Source of the DNA: CAYHVK01 sp964360255
Lineage (GTDB): Bacteria > Bdellovibrionota > Bdellovibrionia > Bdellovibrionales > UBA1609
Assembly (NCBI GenBank): GCA_964360255.1
Contig: CAYHVK010000003.1
Location: forward strand, 124,001 to 188,000
Reading direction: 5' to 3'
Length of the DNA: 64,000 nt
Shown in pieces: positions 26,847-35,422 of this stretch (positions are counted from its first letter, which is position 1; each line of letters begins with the position of its first letter). The notes below the pieces were generated by a model. That model saw only the letters and a program-made list of their open reading frames with translations. It had not been told where the DNA came from and made no database searches. A program made the position numbers and the translations under genes.

Positions 26847-28490
26847 TTAGCGGCCGTAAAGGGCCGCACATGAAGCCACATCACGGGCGACTTGCAATTG
26901 ATAGTCGCCTTCTTTTTTAAAACGTTCAATCGCACGACCTTTAACAGCGAGACAGTCTTTGACCTGCTTCATATGCGGATTTTTATTGTATCCGTAGTCT
27001 GCACCTTTCGGTAGCGGGAAGCGATGAGTGTCGCTTTCGTAAAGAGCGTAGCGCTCTTGTACCATAGGTTGAAAATTCAAATAAGCTTCAAAGTCTGGTT
27101 TGATTCCCACAAGTTGTGGTGAGCGCCCCGAAGGTAAATTGTAGCGCGCTACAGTTTTAACTAAGGTCGTATTTTTAAATCTTGAATCGATAATATCGCG
27201 CTGAGCGGAGCCTTTGCCGAATGTACGAAGGCCCACGGTGAAGCCAATGCCGTAATCTTGGATGGCTCCTGAAAAAGCTTCTGAAGCGCTGGCAGAACTT
27301 TGATTGGTTAAAACAATCACGGGCCTATTATCGAGAAACTCTGGCTTCGGTGCTGGCAGAACTCGATTAAGAGTAAATGTAATCGGATCCATGAACTCCA
27401 TGGTTGAGGCGCCCTGCCCGATAAAGGGACTGAGCATGCAAGACATCTCGCCCACTAGGCCGCCACCATTGCCGCGTACATCAACGATAATAGCTTCGGC
27501 CTGTGGATACTTCAGTAGCGCCGCTTTAAAATCTACGCAGGTATTGCGAGAGAAACCGCCTACTTTAATATAGAGATTTTTTTCGATTTCTCGGGAATGA
27601 ACATTGAGATTTTCAAACGGAACCAATTTTACATTTTTGTAAAGCACCTGGTTGTCGCGCAAAACCGTGAGAACATAAGCCGTATTCACTGTACCGCGCA
27701 CGTGATCGGCAAATTCGCCAGAGCTCATGTTGCTGGCCGGTTGGTTATTAAAATGCGTGATAATATCAAGGGGGCGAATATCAGAGTTGTAAGCACCGCT
27801 TTTATAAACAACATTTGAAACTAAAAAGCCTTTGGTGTTTTTAAATGTGCCTACACCTAAGCGAATCACTTTTTTATCTTCAGGAATTTCTTCAGGCGGA
27901 GTGCTCGGTGGTGCTGGCGGAGCCGGTCTGCGCACTTTATTTGGAACATAATAATTTCTCGGCCCGATCACATTTGAATTGTAGGCATTGAGAACGGCGG
28001 CCGCAGCGGCTTTTTCTAGTTGCTGTGGGACCATTTTTTTGATTTCGCTATAGAGGGCGGCGAATTTAAAAATCCGCGAGCGGATCATTTCTCTGTCCAT
28101 GAATGTATTGAATTCACGTTCTTTTTGAATGGCTTTTTCAACCGGCAGACCCTCGAGCATTTTGTCATAGTTGATTTTAACTAAGATCACTTCGCCCAAA
28201 TCGCGCACGAGTGTTACATAAGGTTTGTGAAAAATTATGGCTGTGCGGCGAGCGATATGAAGATCGTTGCCGGGAATAGTATTTAACAAAGCTTGAAGGC
28301 CGTCGGTGCAGCCATAATAGAAACGCGGGTGGCCTTGGCAGTTTTTGTCAGTGATCAGTGCGTCACTATCTTTGTAGCTGAAGCTAGTATCAGACCATTG
28401 TTCTTCTAATGTGAGCGCGTAAGTGCTCGTACTAATAGTAGAAATTAGTAACAAGATTCCCAGCGCAAAATGACGTATCCCCATACTCAT
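26847..28490 (-). CDS. Secreted S41-family peptidase with PDZ domain (tail-specific protease type)
   Basis: C-terminal processing proteases of this family cleave periplasmic or cell-wall-associated proteins. The ATG at 28490 has AGGGG eight bases upstream and gives a clean signal peptide (GIRHFALGILLL, cut near TYA); 547 residues result. A Pro-rich linker (about 195-210) leads to a PDZ domain (about 215-300), then the S41 core. That core has VRGNGGG, the Ser nucleophile in SSASASEAFSGA and Lys in TFGKGSAQ. It is divergent from the SpoIID-domain gene, and the two may share the 152-bp promoter region. Confidence 0.9.
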   Translation of the reverse strand: MSMGIRHFALGILLLISTISTSTYALTLEEQWSDTSFSYKDSDALITDKNCQGHPRFYYGCTDGLQALLNTIPGNDLHIARRTAIIFHKPYVTLVRDLGEVILVKINYDKMLEGLPVEKAIQKEREFNTFMDREMIRSRIFKFAALYSEIKKMVPQQLEKAAAAAVLNAYNSNVIGPRNYYVPNKVRRPAPPAPPSTPPEEIPEDKKVIRLGVGTFKNTKGFLVSNVVYKSGAYNSDIRPLDIITHFNNQPASNMSSGEFADHVRGTVNTAYVLTVLRDNQVLYKNVKLVPFENLNVHSREIEKNLYIKVGGFSRNTCVDFKAALLKYPQAEAIIVDVRGNGGGLVGEMSCMLSPFIGQGASTMEFMDPITFTLNRVLPAPKPEFLDNRPVIVLTNQSSASASEAFSGAIQDYGIGFTVGLRTFGKGSAQRDIIDSRFKNTTLVKTVARYNLPSGRSPQLVGIKPDFEAYLNFQPMVQERYALYESDTHRFPLPKGADYGYNKNPHMKQVKDCLAVKGRAIERFKKEGDYQLQVARDVASCAALYGR

Positions 28491-28642
28491 TCTTCGTACC
28501 CCTAGAAGCATTTTACCAAAACACACCGGGCTTTCTAGAGGAATGCGAAATCGCAGTGCGTTTTGGAAATAATGGATGCTTTTAGAAAAATCTTCATACA
28601 TTCTTTATGTACACATCGGTTTTATTGTCCACGGAGGGGCTC

Positions 28643-29833
28643 GTGAACCACTTTCAATCATTATTGATTGCGCTTTTCTGCGTGCTAAATTCGGGTTTAG
28701 TCTTCGCAGCTTCAGTTCCTGATGACCACACTATTCGTATTCGTATTGAGCATTTGAAGAGTGAAGTGGAGCTTAAAGGCCGTCATATTTTGATCAATGG
28801 CGATAAATTTTCTGAATCTATTTTTAAGAAGAAAGCGACGATTCAACTTCGTGAAGATGGCTCATGGAGCGTAAGAACTAAAAATAGCGAGAAGCTTTAT
28901 CCATCGATGAAACTTGAAATTAGTGGCGAGTCGCTTGAGCTTGACGGTCGGGCCGCTCCTGCACATGTAGTGCTTTCGCATACGACAAAGTCTCTTCAAT
29001 CTTTACGCTTTGATGCTATCACAGAATTACCCCTTGAAGAGTATTTGCTTGATGTAGTGGCTTCAGAGGTTCCGTCGCACTGGCCAGTTGAAACCTTGAA
29101 GGCCCAAGCGGTAGCCGCAAGATCTTATGCTTTAGTGATTCAAAAAGAGCGCGCCGGTAAACCCTATCACATCGATTCTTCAACTCAGCATCAGGTGTTT
29201 CAGTACAAGCAACACAAGCGTGTGAAGAACACTTCAAAAATTGTGAAAGCTGTAAAGCAAACTAAAGGTCAAATTTTAGTGGGTGCCGACGGGCAGGTTT
29301 TTAAGACGTATTTTCACGCTCACTGTGGGGGAGAAACAGAAGACCCGGGCGCGGTATGGGGCACTCCAGATGAGAACTTCAAACCACTCCACGATAAAGA
29401 ATCTTGCGACACATCACCTTCGGGTCAGTGGGTGGCCGAAATTAATGAAACTGAATTCTTAAAATATATTGAGAAAAAAGTCGGCGAGAAGTCTCAGGAC
29501 AATCGTTTTTTAAGTCTGAATTTGAAGCACAAATCAAACTCTGAGCGAATAGAAACCATTGAAATTGCCTCGCTCAAAAGCACCTTGCAGCTGCGCTCGC
29601 AGGATTTTAGAGAGGCCTTCGGTTTTACTAAAATTAAGAGCACGATCTTCTCGTTTGAGTACAAAGATGGCGTGTTTTCATTCAAGGGAAGAGGCTACGG
29701 ACACGGAGCCGGACTCTGCCAAACAGGCTCTCGTTGGATGGGCGCTTCGGGTTCAAATTACAAACAGATTCTCAGTCGCTATTATTCAGCGGCACGTCTA
29801 TCAGGCCTCGATATAACTTTGTCGAAAAACTAA
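28643..29833 (+). CDS. SpoIID/LytB-domain secreted protein
   Basis: SpoIID/LytB-domain proteins act on peptidoglycan (lytic transglycosylase on denuded glycan, or amidase enhancer). GTG 28643 with a full GGAGG five bases upstream is preferred to ATG 28607; it gives a clean signal peptide and 396 residues. The domain shows LPLEEYLLDVVASEVPSHWP, the conserved QAVAARSYAL, and the C-terminal RGYGHGAGLCQTGS with GHGxGLCQ. A beta-rich segment precedes the domain. In a Gram-negative cell it probably remodels septal or predation-related wall. Confidence 0.9.
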   Translation: MNHFQSLLIALFCVLNSGLVFAASVPDDHTIRIRIEHLKSEVELKGRHILINGDKFSESIFKKKATIQLREDGSWSVRTKNSEKLYPSMKLEISGESLELDGRAAPAHVVLSHTTKSLQSLRFDAITELPLEEYLLDVVASEVPSHWPVETLKAQAVAARSYALVIQKERAGKPYHIDSSTQHQVFQYKQHKRVKNTSKIVKAVKQTKGQILVGADGQVFKTYFHAHCGGETEDPGAVWGTPDENFKPLHDKESCDTSPSGQWVAEINETEFLKYIEKKVGEKSQDNRFLSLNLKHKSNSERIETIEIASLKSTLQLRSQDFREAFGFTKIKSTIFSFEYKDGVFSFKGRGYGHGAGLCQTGSRWMGASGSNYKQILSRYYSAARLSGLDITLSKN

Positions 29834-29992
29834 TCAGTTGAGACCCAAGAATGTCACACTGGCACTGTGCCCGGTTTGCAGCCTTGTCTCATTATGAAAC
29901 ATACGGCCAAAATTCACCTGTAAATACATAGATTTACGCGTGCCAAAGCGAGTGGCATAGCCTTAGCTATATATCAAGTTACGAGGTGAGAT

Positions 29993-30820
29993 ATGAGAAC
30001 TACTAAACTACTAATTACTTTAACACTAGCGAGCTTAGCGGCTCTAACTATTGGTTGCGGTAAACAAGAGGGCAACTCTGGATCAGGTATAGCTTATCAG
30101 CCGTACGGTCCTTATATTCCGGGCCCAGGTACAGTTGGACCAGGTACAAACCCTGGTACATACGATGGTATCAATTGGGAGTACGGTGGAACAGCTAACC
30201 TCACAGTAACAGCTGCAGCACTCAGCTCATATGTTGGATACAACGTTTCAAACGCTTCAAACGTACGCATCAACTTAAACCTTTCAGCATTATTCGGAAC
30301 AGCGACAGCGGATAGCTATCACAGTGTTAAGGGCGAAAAGTTTGAAGGTTACGGAGGCGTAGTTACAATTGGTTTTGATCAAGGTACTGGTCGCTATGAA
30401 GACCGCTTCTCTTCACTTGTTAACCCGAACGGTATGGTTAAGACAGATGCAGAGAACAATAAGTACAACAAATGGCGCCAAGTTGATGGCAAATGGCGCG
30501 GTTTCTTTCAAGACTATTACGGTGCGATTGTTGTTGTTATCGATGATATCCAAGATTTTGGTGACGGCTCTAACTATACAGTCGGCGGAGAAGTTTGGTT
30601 TAAGAACCACCCGGTCGGAATCAACCTTGGCCCACTTTCACCAACAAGCTGCTGGTTTGTAGTGACTGGCCCATATGATTGCAGAACTCAAAAAGTCGGT
30701 AAGAAAGTTGATACAGAAGGTTCACTCTATCCGAACGGCGCCGATGGTTACGTAAAACTCGGTCGCTTCTCGAACTTAGATTTGAACACATCATTCAACT
30801 CAACACCGCTAGCTCCGTAA
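29993..30820 (+). CDS. Lipoprotein of unknown function
   Basis: No family recognised. The 275-residue protein has a lipoprotein signal with the lipobox in TIGCGK (Cys near residue 22), then a low-complexity Gly/Pro/Tyr/Thr linker (about 30-58). A polar beta-rich domain with many aromatic and Asn residues follows, ending with two Cys near residues 222 and 231 that could pair. The ATG has GAGGTGAG upstream. It heads a run of three lipoprotein genes and two secreted paralogue genes on the same strand. Confidence 0.8.
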   Translation: MRTTKLLITLTLASLAALTIGCGKQEGNSGSGIAYQPYGPYIPGPGTVGPGTNPGTYDGINWEYGGTANLTVTAAALSSYVGYNVSNASNVRINLNLSALFGTATADSYHSVKGEKFEGYGGVVTIGFDQGTGRYEDRFSSLVNPNGMVKTDAENNKYNKWRQVDGKWRGFFQDYYGAIVVVIDDIQDFGDGSNYTVGGEVWFKNHPVGINLGPLSPTSCWFVVTGPYDCRTQKVGKKVDTEGSLYPNGADGYVKLGRFSNLDLNTSFNSTPLAP

Positions 30821-30852
30821 ATTAGAACTTTAACTTGAGAAAGGGAGATATT

Positions 30853-31434
30853 ATGAAAAAACAAACTTTAAAAATAATGATGATCGGCTTAATAGCTCTC
30901 GCATCTTTAGTTGGCGCGGGTTGCTCAAAAAGTAAATCAGGAAACGGAAACTACAACGGCTATGGTTATGGTTACGGCGGATACGGCTACGGCACAAATG
31001 GTGGCTTCCGCGCTTTGGGTAACGAGCCTTCAGGTTACGTTCAATTAGGTCTCGAATTAGGTTATGTAGGTGCAGGACAAGTTCAAGGCGGCGGTGAAAT
31101 GACTGTCGTTCAAGGCTTTCAGTGTCCATACCCACAAGCGGGTTTAACAACTGGTGCTTGGTCAGTTCGTACAGTTCAGCCAGGTGTAGTCGATGGTAGC
31201 GGTGCTATTCGTCAGCTTCGCTTAGAGGCACAAGGTCCGAATGGTCGCGCGATTCTTACAATTGATAATGCAACTGTATTTAGTTTGAATCCAAAAACTT
31301 TCTCATGCAGCGGAATGCAAGGCTTCGATGAGCTTGCGGCACTTGTAAAAGTAGAATCGGTTAATGGTTACCCCTGCGGTGCTACTTTCTCAGTGTATTT
31401 ATTAAACAGCTCACGCATTTGCGGCGGATATTAA
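30853..31434 (+). CDS. Gly/Tyr-rich lipoprotein of unknown function
   Basis: The start at ATG 30853 is supported by AGGGAG upstream. The 193-residue protein has a lipobox in VGAGCSK (Cys near residue 23), then a repetitive segment of GYGYG units (about residues 33-48) that may form a flexible surface spacer. A domain with several Cys follows, including QCPYPQ, SCSGMQ, YPCGAT and RICGGY, giving a likely disulfide-bonded fold. No family recognised. It lies 32 bases after the previous lipoprotein gene and one base before the next. Confidence 0.8.
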   Translation: MKKQTLKIMMIGLIALASLVGAGCSKSKSGNGNYNGYGYGYGGYGYGTNGGFRALGNEPSGYVQLGLELGYVGAGQVQGGGEMTVVQGFQCPYPQAGLTTGAWSVRTVQPGVVDGSGAIRQLRLEAQGPNGRAILTIDNATVFSLNPKTFSCSGMQGFDELAALVKVESVNGYPCGATFSVYLLNSSRICGGY

Positions 31435-31435
31435 A

Positions 31436-32050
31436 ATGAAAAAACAGATCTTGTCAGTTGCGTTGAAATACACGGCACTTCTCGTATTAACGGTGATGAG
31501 TACCGCTTGTGCGAATCAGTGGCGAGAGACTGATGAGAGCATTAGCGAAGAAGATGCTTTCTCACTTTTTAATGAATTAAGTCCTCAACTCAATGTAGCT
31601 TCAATAGCCACAGATGAAAACTCGGCCATTTACTTCACCCAATCCGGTGAAGCGGGTGGTTTACCTGAGAGCGTCATGTCTTTCAGCGATATGAGTTTCT
31701 TAGGTTTTCAAGGCGATGTTTTTGGAATGGGTCTTGAGTACGTCGGTGTGATTTTAGCTGATAGCTACGATAACGGTCAGCGTACATTTGCTCTTATGAT
31801 TAAAACTTCTGGTGGAGCAGCAAGCTCTCCGTTTGTTGCAACAAGCACGGACTACCACATCAGCAAAGATAAATTTGAAGTTGTTTTTGACACGCCAGCA
31901 GGAGCACTTTTGCTTCGCTCTTTCGATATCAGCGATAACTATGATGATGAGCTCGCAGCGAGCATTCACTTAAAGGCTTACATACTTGATGCGAACGGAA
32001 ATGAAACGCCGATTGGTCAGTTTTCATCACTTCGCGGCTTCGGCGGTTAA
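31436..32050 (+). CDS. Lipoprotein of unknown function
   Basis: No family recognised. The 204-residue protein has a lipoprotein signal with lipobox STAC (Cys near residue 25). An acidic, Ser-rich start (DESISEEDAFS) and a beta-rich domain follow. The start codon is one base after the stop of the Gly/Tyr-rich lipoprotein gene, so translation is probably coupled. Confidence 0.78.
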   Translation: MKKQILSVALKYTALLVLTVMSTACANQWRETDESISEEDAFSLFNELSPQLNVASIATDENSAIYFTQSGEAGGLPESVMSFSDMSFLGFQGDVFGMGLEYVGVILADSYDNGQRTFALMIKTSGGAASSPFVATSTDYHISKDKFEVVFDTPAGALLLRSFDISDNYDDELAASIHLKAYILDANGNETPIGQFSSLRGFGG

Positions 32051-32072
32051 AACTTTAATTTGAAAATTTAAA

Positions 32073-33239
32073 ATGAAAAAAATGTCCCTCAACCTCATAT
32101 CCCTTATCCTTGGCCTCTCCTGTTTAGTAGCAGGAGAGGCTTTTTCTGCTTCTCTGGATGATGTGAAGGTTTGTGAGAAGACATTGAAGGCGCGAGCTTT
32201 TTCTCCTGAAGAATTGCATCCCAGTTTTAAAATGGTCGGTCAGCCTTCAGTAAAAGTGACGGGCCGACAAACACGATCATCACAACAAGAATTTATTCTC
32301 GAGCTCACTGGGCGCGAGTGGAGTTCGGCTGCGACCTCTAAGTTGTCAGCTAATACTCCGCAAGGTGATCCACGTGCGATTATTTTTATTTTAGGCCCAG
32401 AGCTCGCTCATTTTTTGGGTTTTTCTTTTATTGATGAAAAACACATGACCGTGCCAAGCTTGGAATCTTTCAACGAAAAAGTATTGCTGCTCAATGAAGC
32501 TTTAGTAAAGCTCGGATACAAGCCAATTCCGGTGCGTATGTATCTTACCCACAAAGCCTTTGCTAACAATGAGACCTATTCACGGGAGTTTGCCGATAAA
32601 GGTGGAATCGCGATTTCGCCAGATTTAGCTATTTTTCTTCATGACGTCAGTTTTCATATGCCCACCGTGGCTATGCCCGCTGATTTTTTGAATAGCGTCA
32701 TTCAATTTTCTTCGGCCCATTATCATTTTATCAAGTTTTTAGAAGGGCAGATCAGCCAATCGAGAGGCAAAAACCGCAAGGCTTATACTTTTGCATTGCC
32801 GTTACTCAGAGCCGCCGAGCCGATTTTTTTAGATAATCTGCTTGGTGCCACGGTGCGGACTTTATTTGAGAATAAAACAGATTCTGATTTTAATCAGGAT
32901 AGCGCTCGCATTTTGACTCTTCTGTTTGAAAACTTCTTTGCCATGGATACCTTTGATAATCAGAGGCTCGATGTTTTAACCATGGTACTTAGCCGTTTCG
33001 ATCATATGAATAATAGTGTGATGTATGTTTCAGAAGATCCTGAAGATCATATTTCGCAAGAAGAGATCTACACGATCTTGAAAAATCTATTGTCAAAATT
33101 TATGCGTCAAAACCCGGGCTTTAATTGGCGACAGCCAATCCCGAAGTATGAGGGCGCAAGCTTTATCGCGGATACCGAGGCGCGCCTTCTAGAGTTGCAG
33201 GCGGCACTAAATAAGATTCGAGCTGGCGATGGGAATTAA
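32073..33239 (+). CDS. Secreted protein, first member of a tandem paralogue pair
   Basis: No known family recognised. The 388-residue protein has a signal peptide (cut near AFS, residue 25). It shares with the next gene's product the motifs QGDPR, AHFLGFSFIDEKHMTVPS, HDVSFH and a C-terminal NPGFNW segment followed by a Glu/Leu-rich helix. The His-Asp motif and conserved HM could be metal ligands or catalytic, but no enzyme family can be named. The 3' end overlaps the paralogue's start by 11 bases. Confidence 0.75.
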   Translation: MKKMSLNLISLILGLSCLVAGEAFSASLDDVKVCEKTLKARAFSPEELHPSFKMVGQPSVKVTGRQTRSSQQEFILELTGREWSSAATSKLSANTPQGDPRAIIFILGPELAHFLGFSFIDEKHMTVPSLESFNEKVLLLNEALVKLGYKPIPVRMYLTHKAFANNETYSREFADKGGIAISPDLAIFLHDVSFHMPTVAMPADFLNSVIQFSSAHYHFIKFLEGQISQSRGKNRKAYTFALPLLRAAEPIFLDNLLGATVRTLFENKTDSDFNQDSARILTLLFENFFAMDTFDNQRLDVLTMVLSRFDHMNNSVMYVSEDPEDHISQEEIYTILKNLLSKFMRQNPGFNWRQPIPKYEGASFIADTEARLLELQAALNKIRAGDGN

Positions 33240-34410
33240 TCTTTTTTCTCGGTTGATTTTTCGTTTGATCTCACGTCAGCTAGCAATAGCTTTAATTTTC
33301 GCCGTGACGAATTTAACAGCTTTTGCTGGGTTCGCGACCTCTCAGCCTGTTAATTGCGATGCTTTTATCTCACGTGCTTTTACTAATTCTGATTTAAAGT
33401 CTCAAGAGTCTATTCAAGAGCGTCAGCCTAAGCCGACAGTTGAAGTGATTGGCTCTAAAGCCGGGCGTTTTTCGGGTGGACGTTTAAATATTTTAAAACG
33501 TACAGGTAACAAGTGGCATTCAACTTATGCCATTGGCGCGGCTATTCAAGGAGACCCCCGTACGGCAGCACTATTAGTGGGCGGAGACCTGGCGCGCTTT
33601 CTTGGTATTTCAGTAATTGATGATCAGCATATGGAAGTCCCGAATTCAGCTGAGTTCAATGGACGGTTGAAAGAGCTCAATGTTTTGCTCGCCAAGAAAG
33701 GCTTTGAGCCTATTCAAGTGCAGTTCGCAGATGTGAATGATACGGCGGATGATTATAAATTCTTACAAATGTTTTTAAAGTCTCTAACAACACCGCTTGC
33801 CATGGGAGGAGTCATTTACGTTCATGATGTGAGTTACCACCTAGGGCTTTTTGTTGTACCGAATAGTTTTGTCAATCAAGTAAGGCAAGTGGTTCAAATG
33901 CAGTCTCAGTTTATTGATCACTTGAAAAATCGTTTAAATCAGGTTCAAAACAAAAAGCAAATTCAATTTTATCAGAGCATTGTGCCGTTCAATTATGAAA
34001 GCGAAGCTATGTTTCTTGATACCGTACTTGGTAATACTGTGGCCTATTCAGCTAACGTGGTTGATATGAAGCGCTCGATACCGGTTAGTATTAACGATGA
34101 AAAGCTCAGTTTGCCTACGGAAGATTTTGGAGCTATTCAGGGTGTGCTCTATGAAGAGTACATGGATTTTTTCGGCAAAACTAAAGGGGCGACGCTGCGT
34201 ACGGCTTTTGAAGCCCGTCGACTTCGTTATATACATGCGGATTTGAGTGCAGACGAGAAAGTTTGGCTCACAGAAGATATGGCGGCGTTTATAGAGAAGA
34301 ACCCAGATATAGCCTGGGACGCTCCATTAGGAAATTTTGACCCAGAACATATTCTTTATATCGTTAATCAGCGCATCGAAGAACTGCAAAAGGCGCTTGC
34401 GGGTCAGTAA
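33229..34410 (+). CDS. Secreted protein, second member of a tandem paralogue pair
   Basis: Paralogue of the preceding gene product, same length class (393 residues). It keeps QGDPR, ARFLGISVIDDQHMEVPN, HDVSYH and NPDIAWD in the same order. The N-terminus is a hydrophobic signal (about residues 17-34) after a basic start. The pair probably arose by tandem duplication followed by strong divergence. Overlap with the upstream gene suggests coupled translation and perhaps a heteromeric product. No family recognised. Confidence 0.75.
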   Translation: MGINLFSRLIFRLISRQLAIALIFAVTNLTAFAGFATSQPVNCDAFISRAFTNSDLKSQESIQERQPKPTVEVIGSKAGRFSGGRLNILKRTGNKWHSTYAIGAAIQGDPRTAALLVGGDLARFLGISVIDDQHMEVPNSAEFNGRLKELNVLLAKKGFEPIQVQFADVNDTADDYKFLQMFLKSLTTPLAMGGVIYVHDVSYHLGLFVVPNSFVNQVRQVVQMQSQFIDHLKNRLNQVQNKKQIQFYQSIVPFNYESEAMFLDTVLGNTVAYSANVVDMKRSIPVSINDEKLSLPTEDFGAIQGVLYEEYMDFFGKTKGATLRTAFEARRLRYIHADLSADEKVWLTEDMAAFIEKNPDIAWDAPLGNFDPEHILYIVNQRIEELQKALAGQ

Positions 34411-34433
34411 TAATTCAGTAACATAATATTTGT

Positions 34434-35345
34434 ATGGATTATAAAAATCTTTCTGATTTTTTTGAAGAACTCCAATTTGTTCGTGGCCGATCACAGAATA
34501 CAGTTTTAGCCTATCGCCGTGATCTTGAACTCTATGAAGAGTTTCAGCAGAAATTTTCTGATATCTCTCGCATCTATGAATTTTTAACGAAGCGCCAGCT
34601 CAGTGTGCGCTCTCAGGCGCGCGTGATATCGAGCATTCGCACCTACTTACGTTTTTTAGAGAAGCGTGGTGAGAAAGCTCCTCACTTAAGACAATTGCGG
34701 CCACCTAAAGTGAAAGTGGCTTTGCCAAAAGCCATTTCGGTTGAAGATTTTCAAAGGCTTTACAATGCCAGCACGATTATCGACGCCAGCGAGAAAAATG
34801 AAGAGATGGCGAAGAAAAAATCAGCCCGTAACCATATGACGTTGATGCTTCTCTTCGGACTTGGCTGCCGGGTGAGTGAGCTGATCAATTTAAATACTGA
34901 TGACCTTAATATGACTGAGGGTTGGTTGAGCGTAACGGGTAAAGGTAATAAGCAGCGCCTTGTGCCTCTAACAGTGAAGCTTCTTGATGACCTCAAAGAT
35001 TATATGACCAATGTTCGCCCGGGTTTGTTGGCGCAGAACGAAAAATCACATACGATTTTGGTGAATGATAAAGGTCATCGCCCAAGTCGCGTTGATATTT
35101 GGCGCTGGATGGCCGCTTGGTCAAAAACGGCGGGTTTTGCTCAGCCGATCAGCCCGCATAAGTTCCGTCACGGATGTGCAACGGCTCTTTTAGAGGGTGG
35201 AGCTGATCTTCGCTCCATTCAAATGTTGCTCGGCCACTCAAGCATTCAGACTACGCAAATTTATACCAATGTGACCACAGTGAAGATGCGTGAAGAGATC
35301 GATCGGCATCACCCGCTGGCCGGAATGACCGAGAAAGATATTTAA
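34434..35345 (+). CDS. Tyrosine recombinase of the XerC/XerD type
   Basis: Xer recombinases resolve chromosome dimers at dif. The 303-residue protein has an N-terminal SAM-like core-binding domain (SQNTVLAYRRDLELYEEF at about 20-38) and a C-terminal catalytic domain with Arg in GCRVSELINL, HKFRHGCAT (His and Arg), a His in LLGHSSIQTT and the Tyr nucleophile in TQIYTNV. Length and context (next to comM, among housekeeping genes) favour a chromosomal Xer protein over an element integrase, even though the tRNA insertion site lies about 1.6 kb downstream. XerC versus XerD cannot be decided here. Confidence 0.9.
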   Translation: MDYKNLSDFFEELQFVRGRSQNTVLAYRRDLELYEEFQQKFSDISRIYEFLTKRQLSVRSQARVISSIRTYLRFLEKRGEKAPHLRQLRPPKVKVALPKAISVEDFQRLYNASTIIDASEKNEEMAKKKSARNHMTLMLLFGLGCRVSELINLNTDDLNMTEGWLSVTGKGNKQRLVPLTVKLLDDLKDYMTNVRPGLLAQNEKSHTILVNDKGHRPSRVDIWRWMAAWSKTAGFAQPISPHKFRHGCATALLEGGADLRSIQMLLGHSSIQTTQIYTNVTTVKMREEIDRHHPLAGMTEKDI

Positions 35346-35422
35346 GAGTCGTTCGGCGCGGACAGTTGAATTCACTTATATTGAGTTTCGTTGATGGTCC
35401 GAGCTTTGCTTTAAGCCAAGCT

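Noticed and set aside
29862..29890. Possible sigma-54 promoter (TGGCAC with a downstream TTGC)
   Set aside because: The GG to GC distance is about 17 bases instead of the required 10.
34434..35345. Xer-type recombinase as the integrase of the element
   Set aside because: It lies outside the tRNA boundary among housekeeping genes and has the length and motifs of chromosomal Xer proteins.
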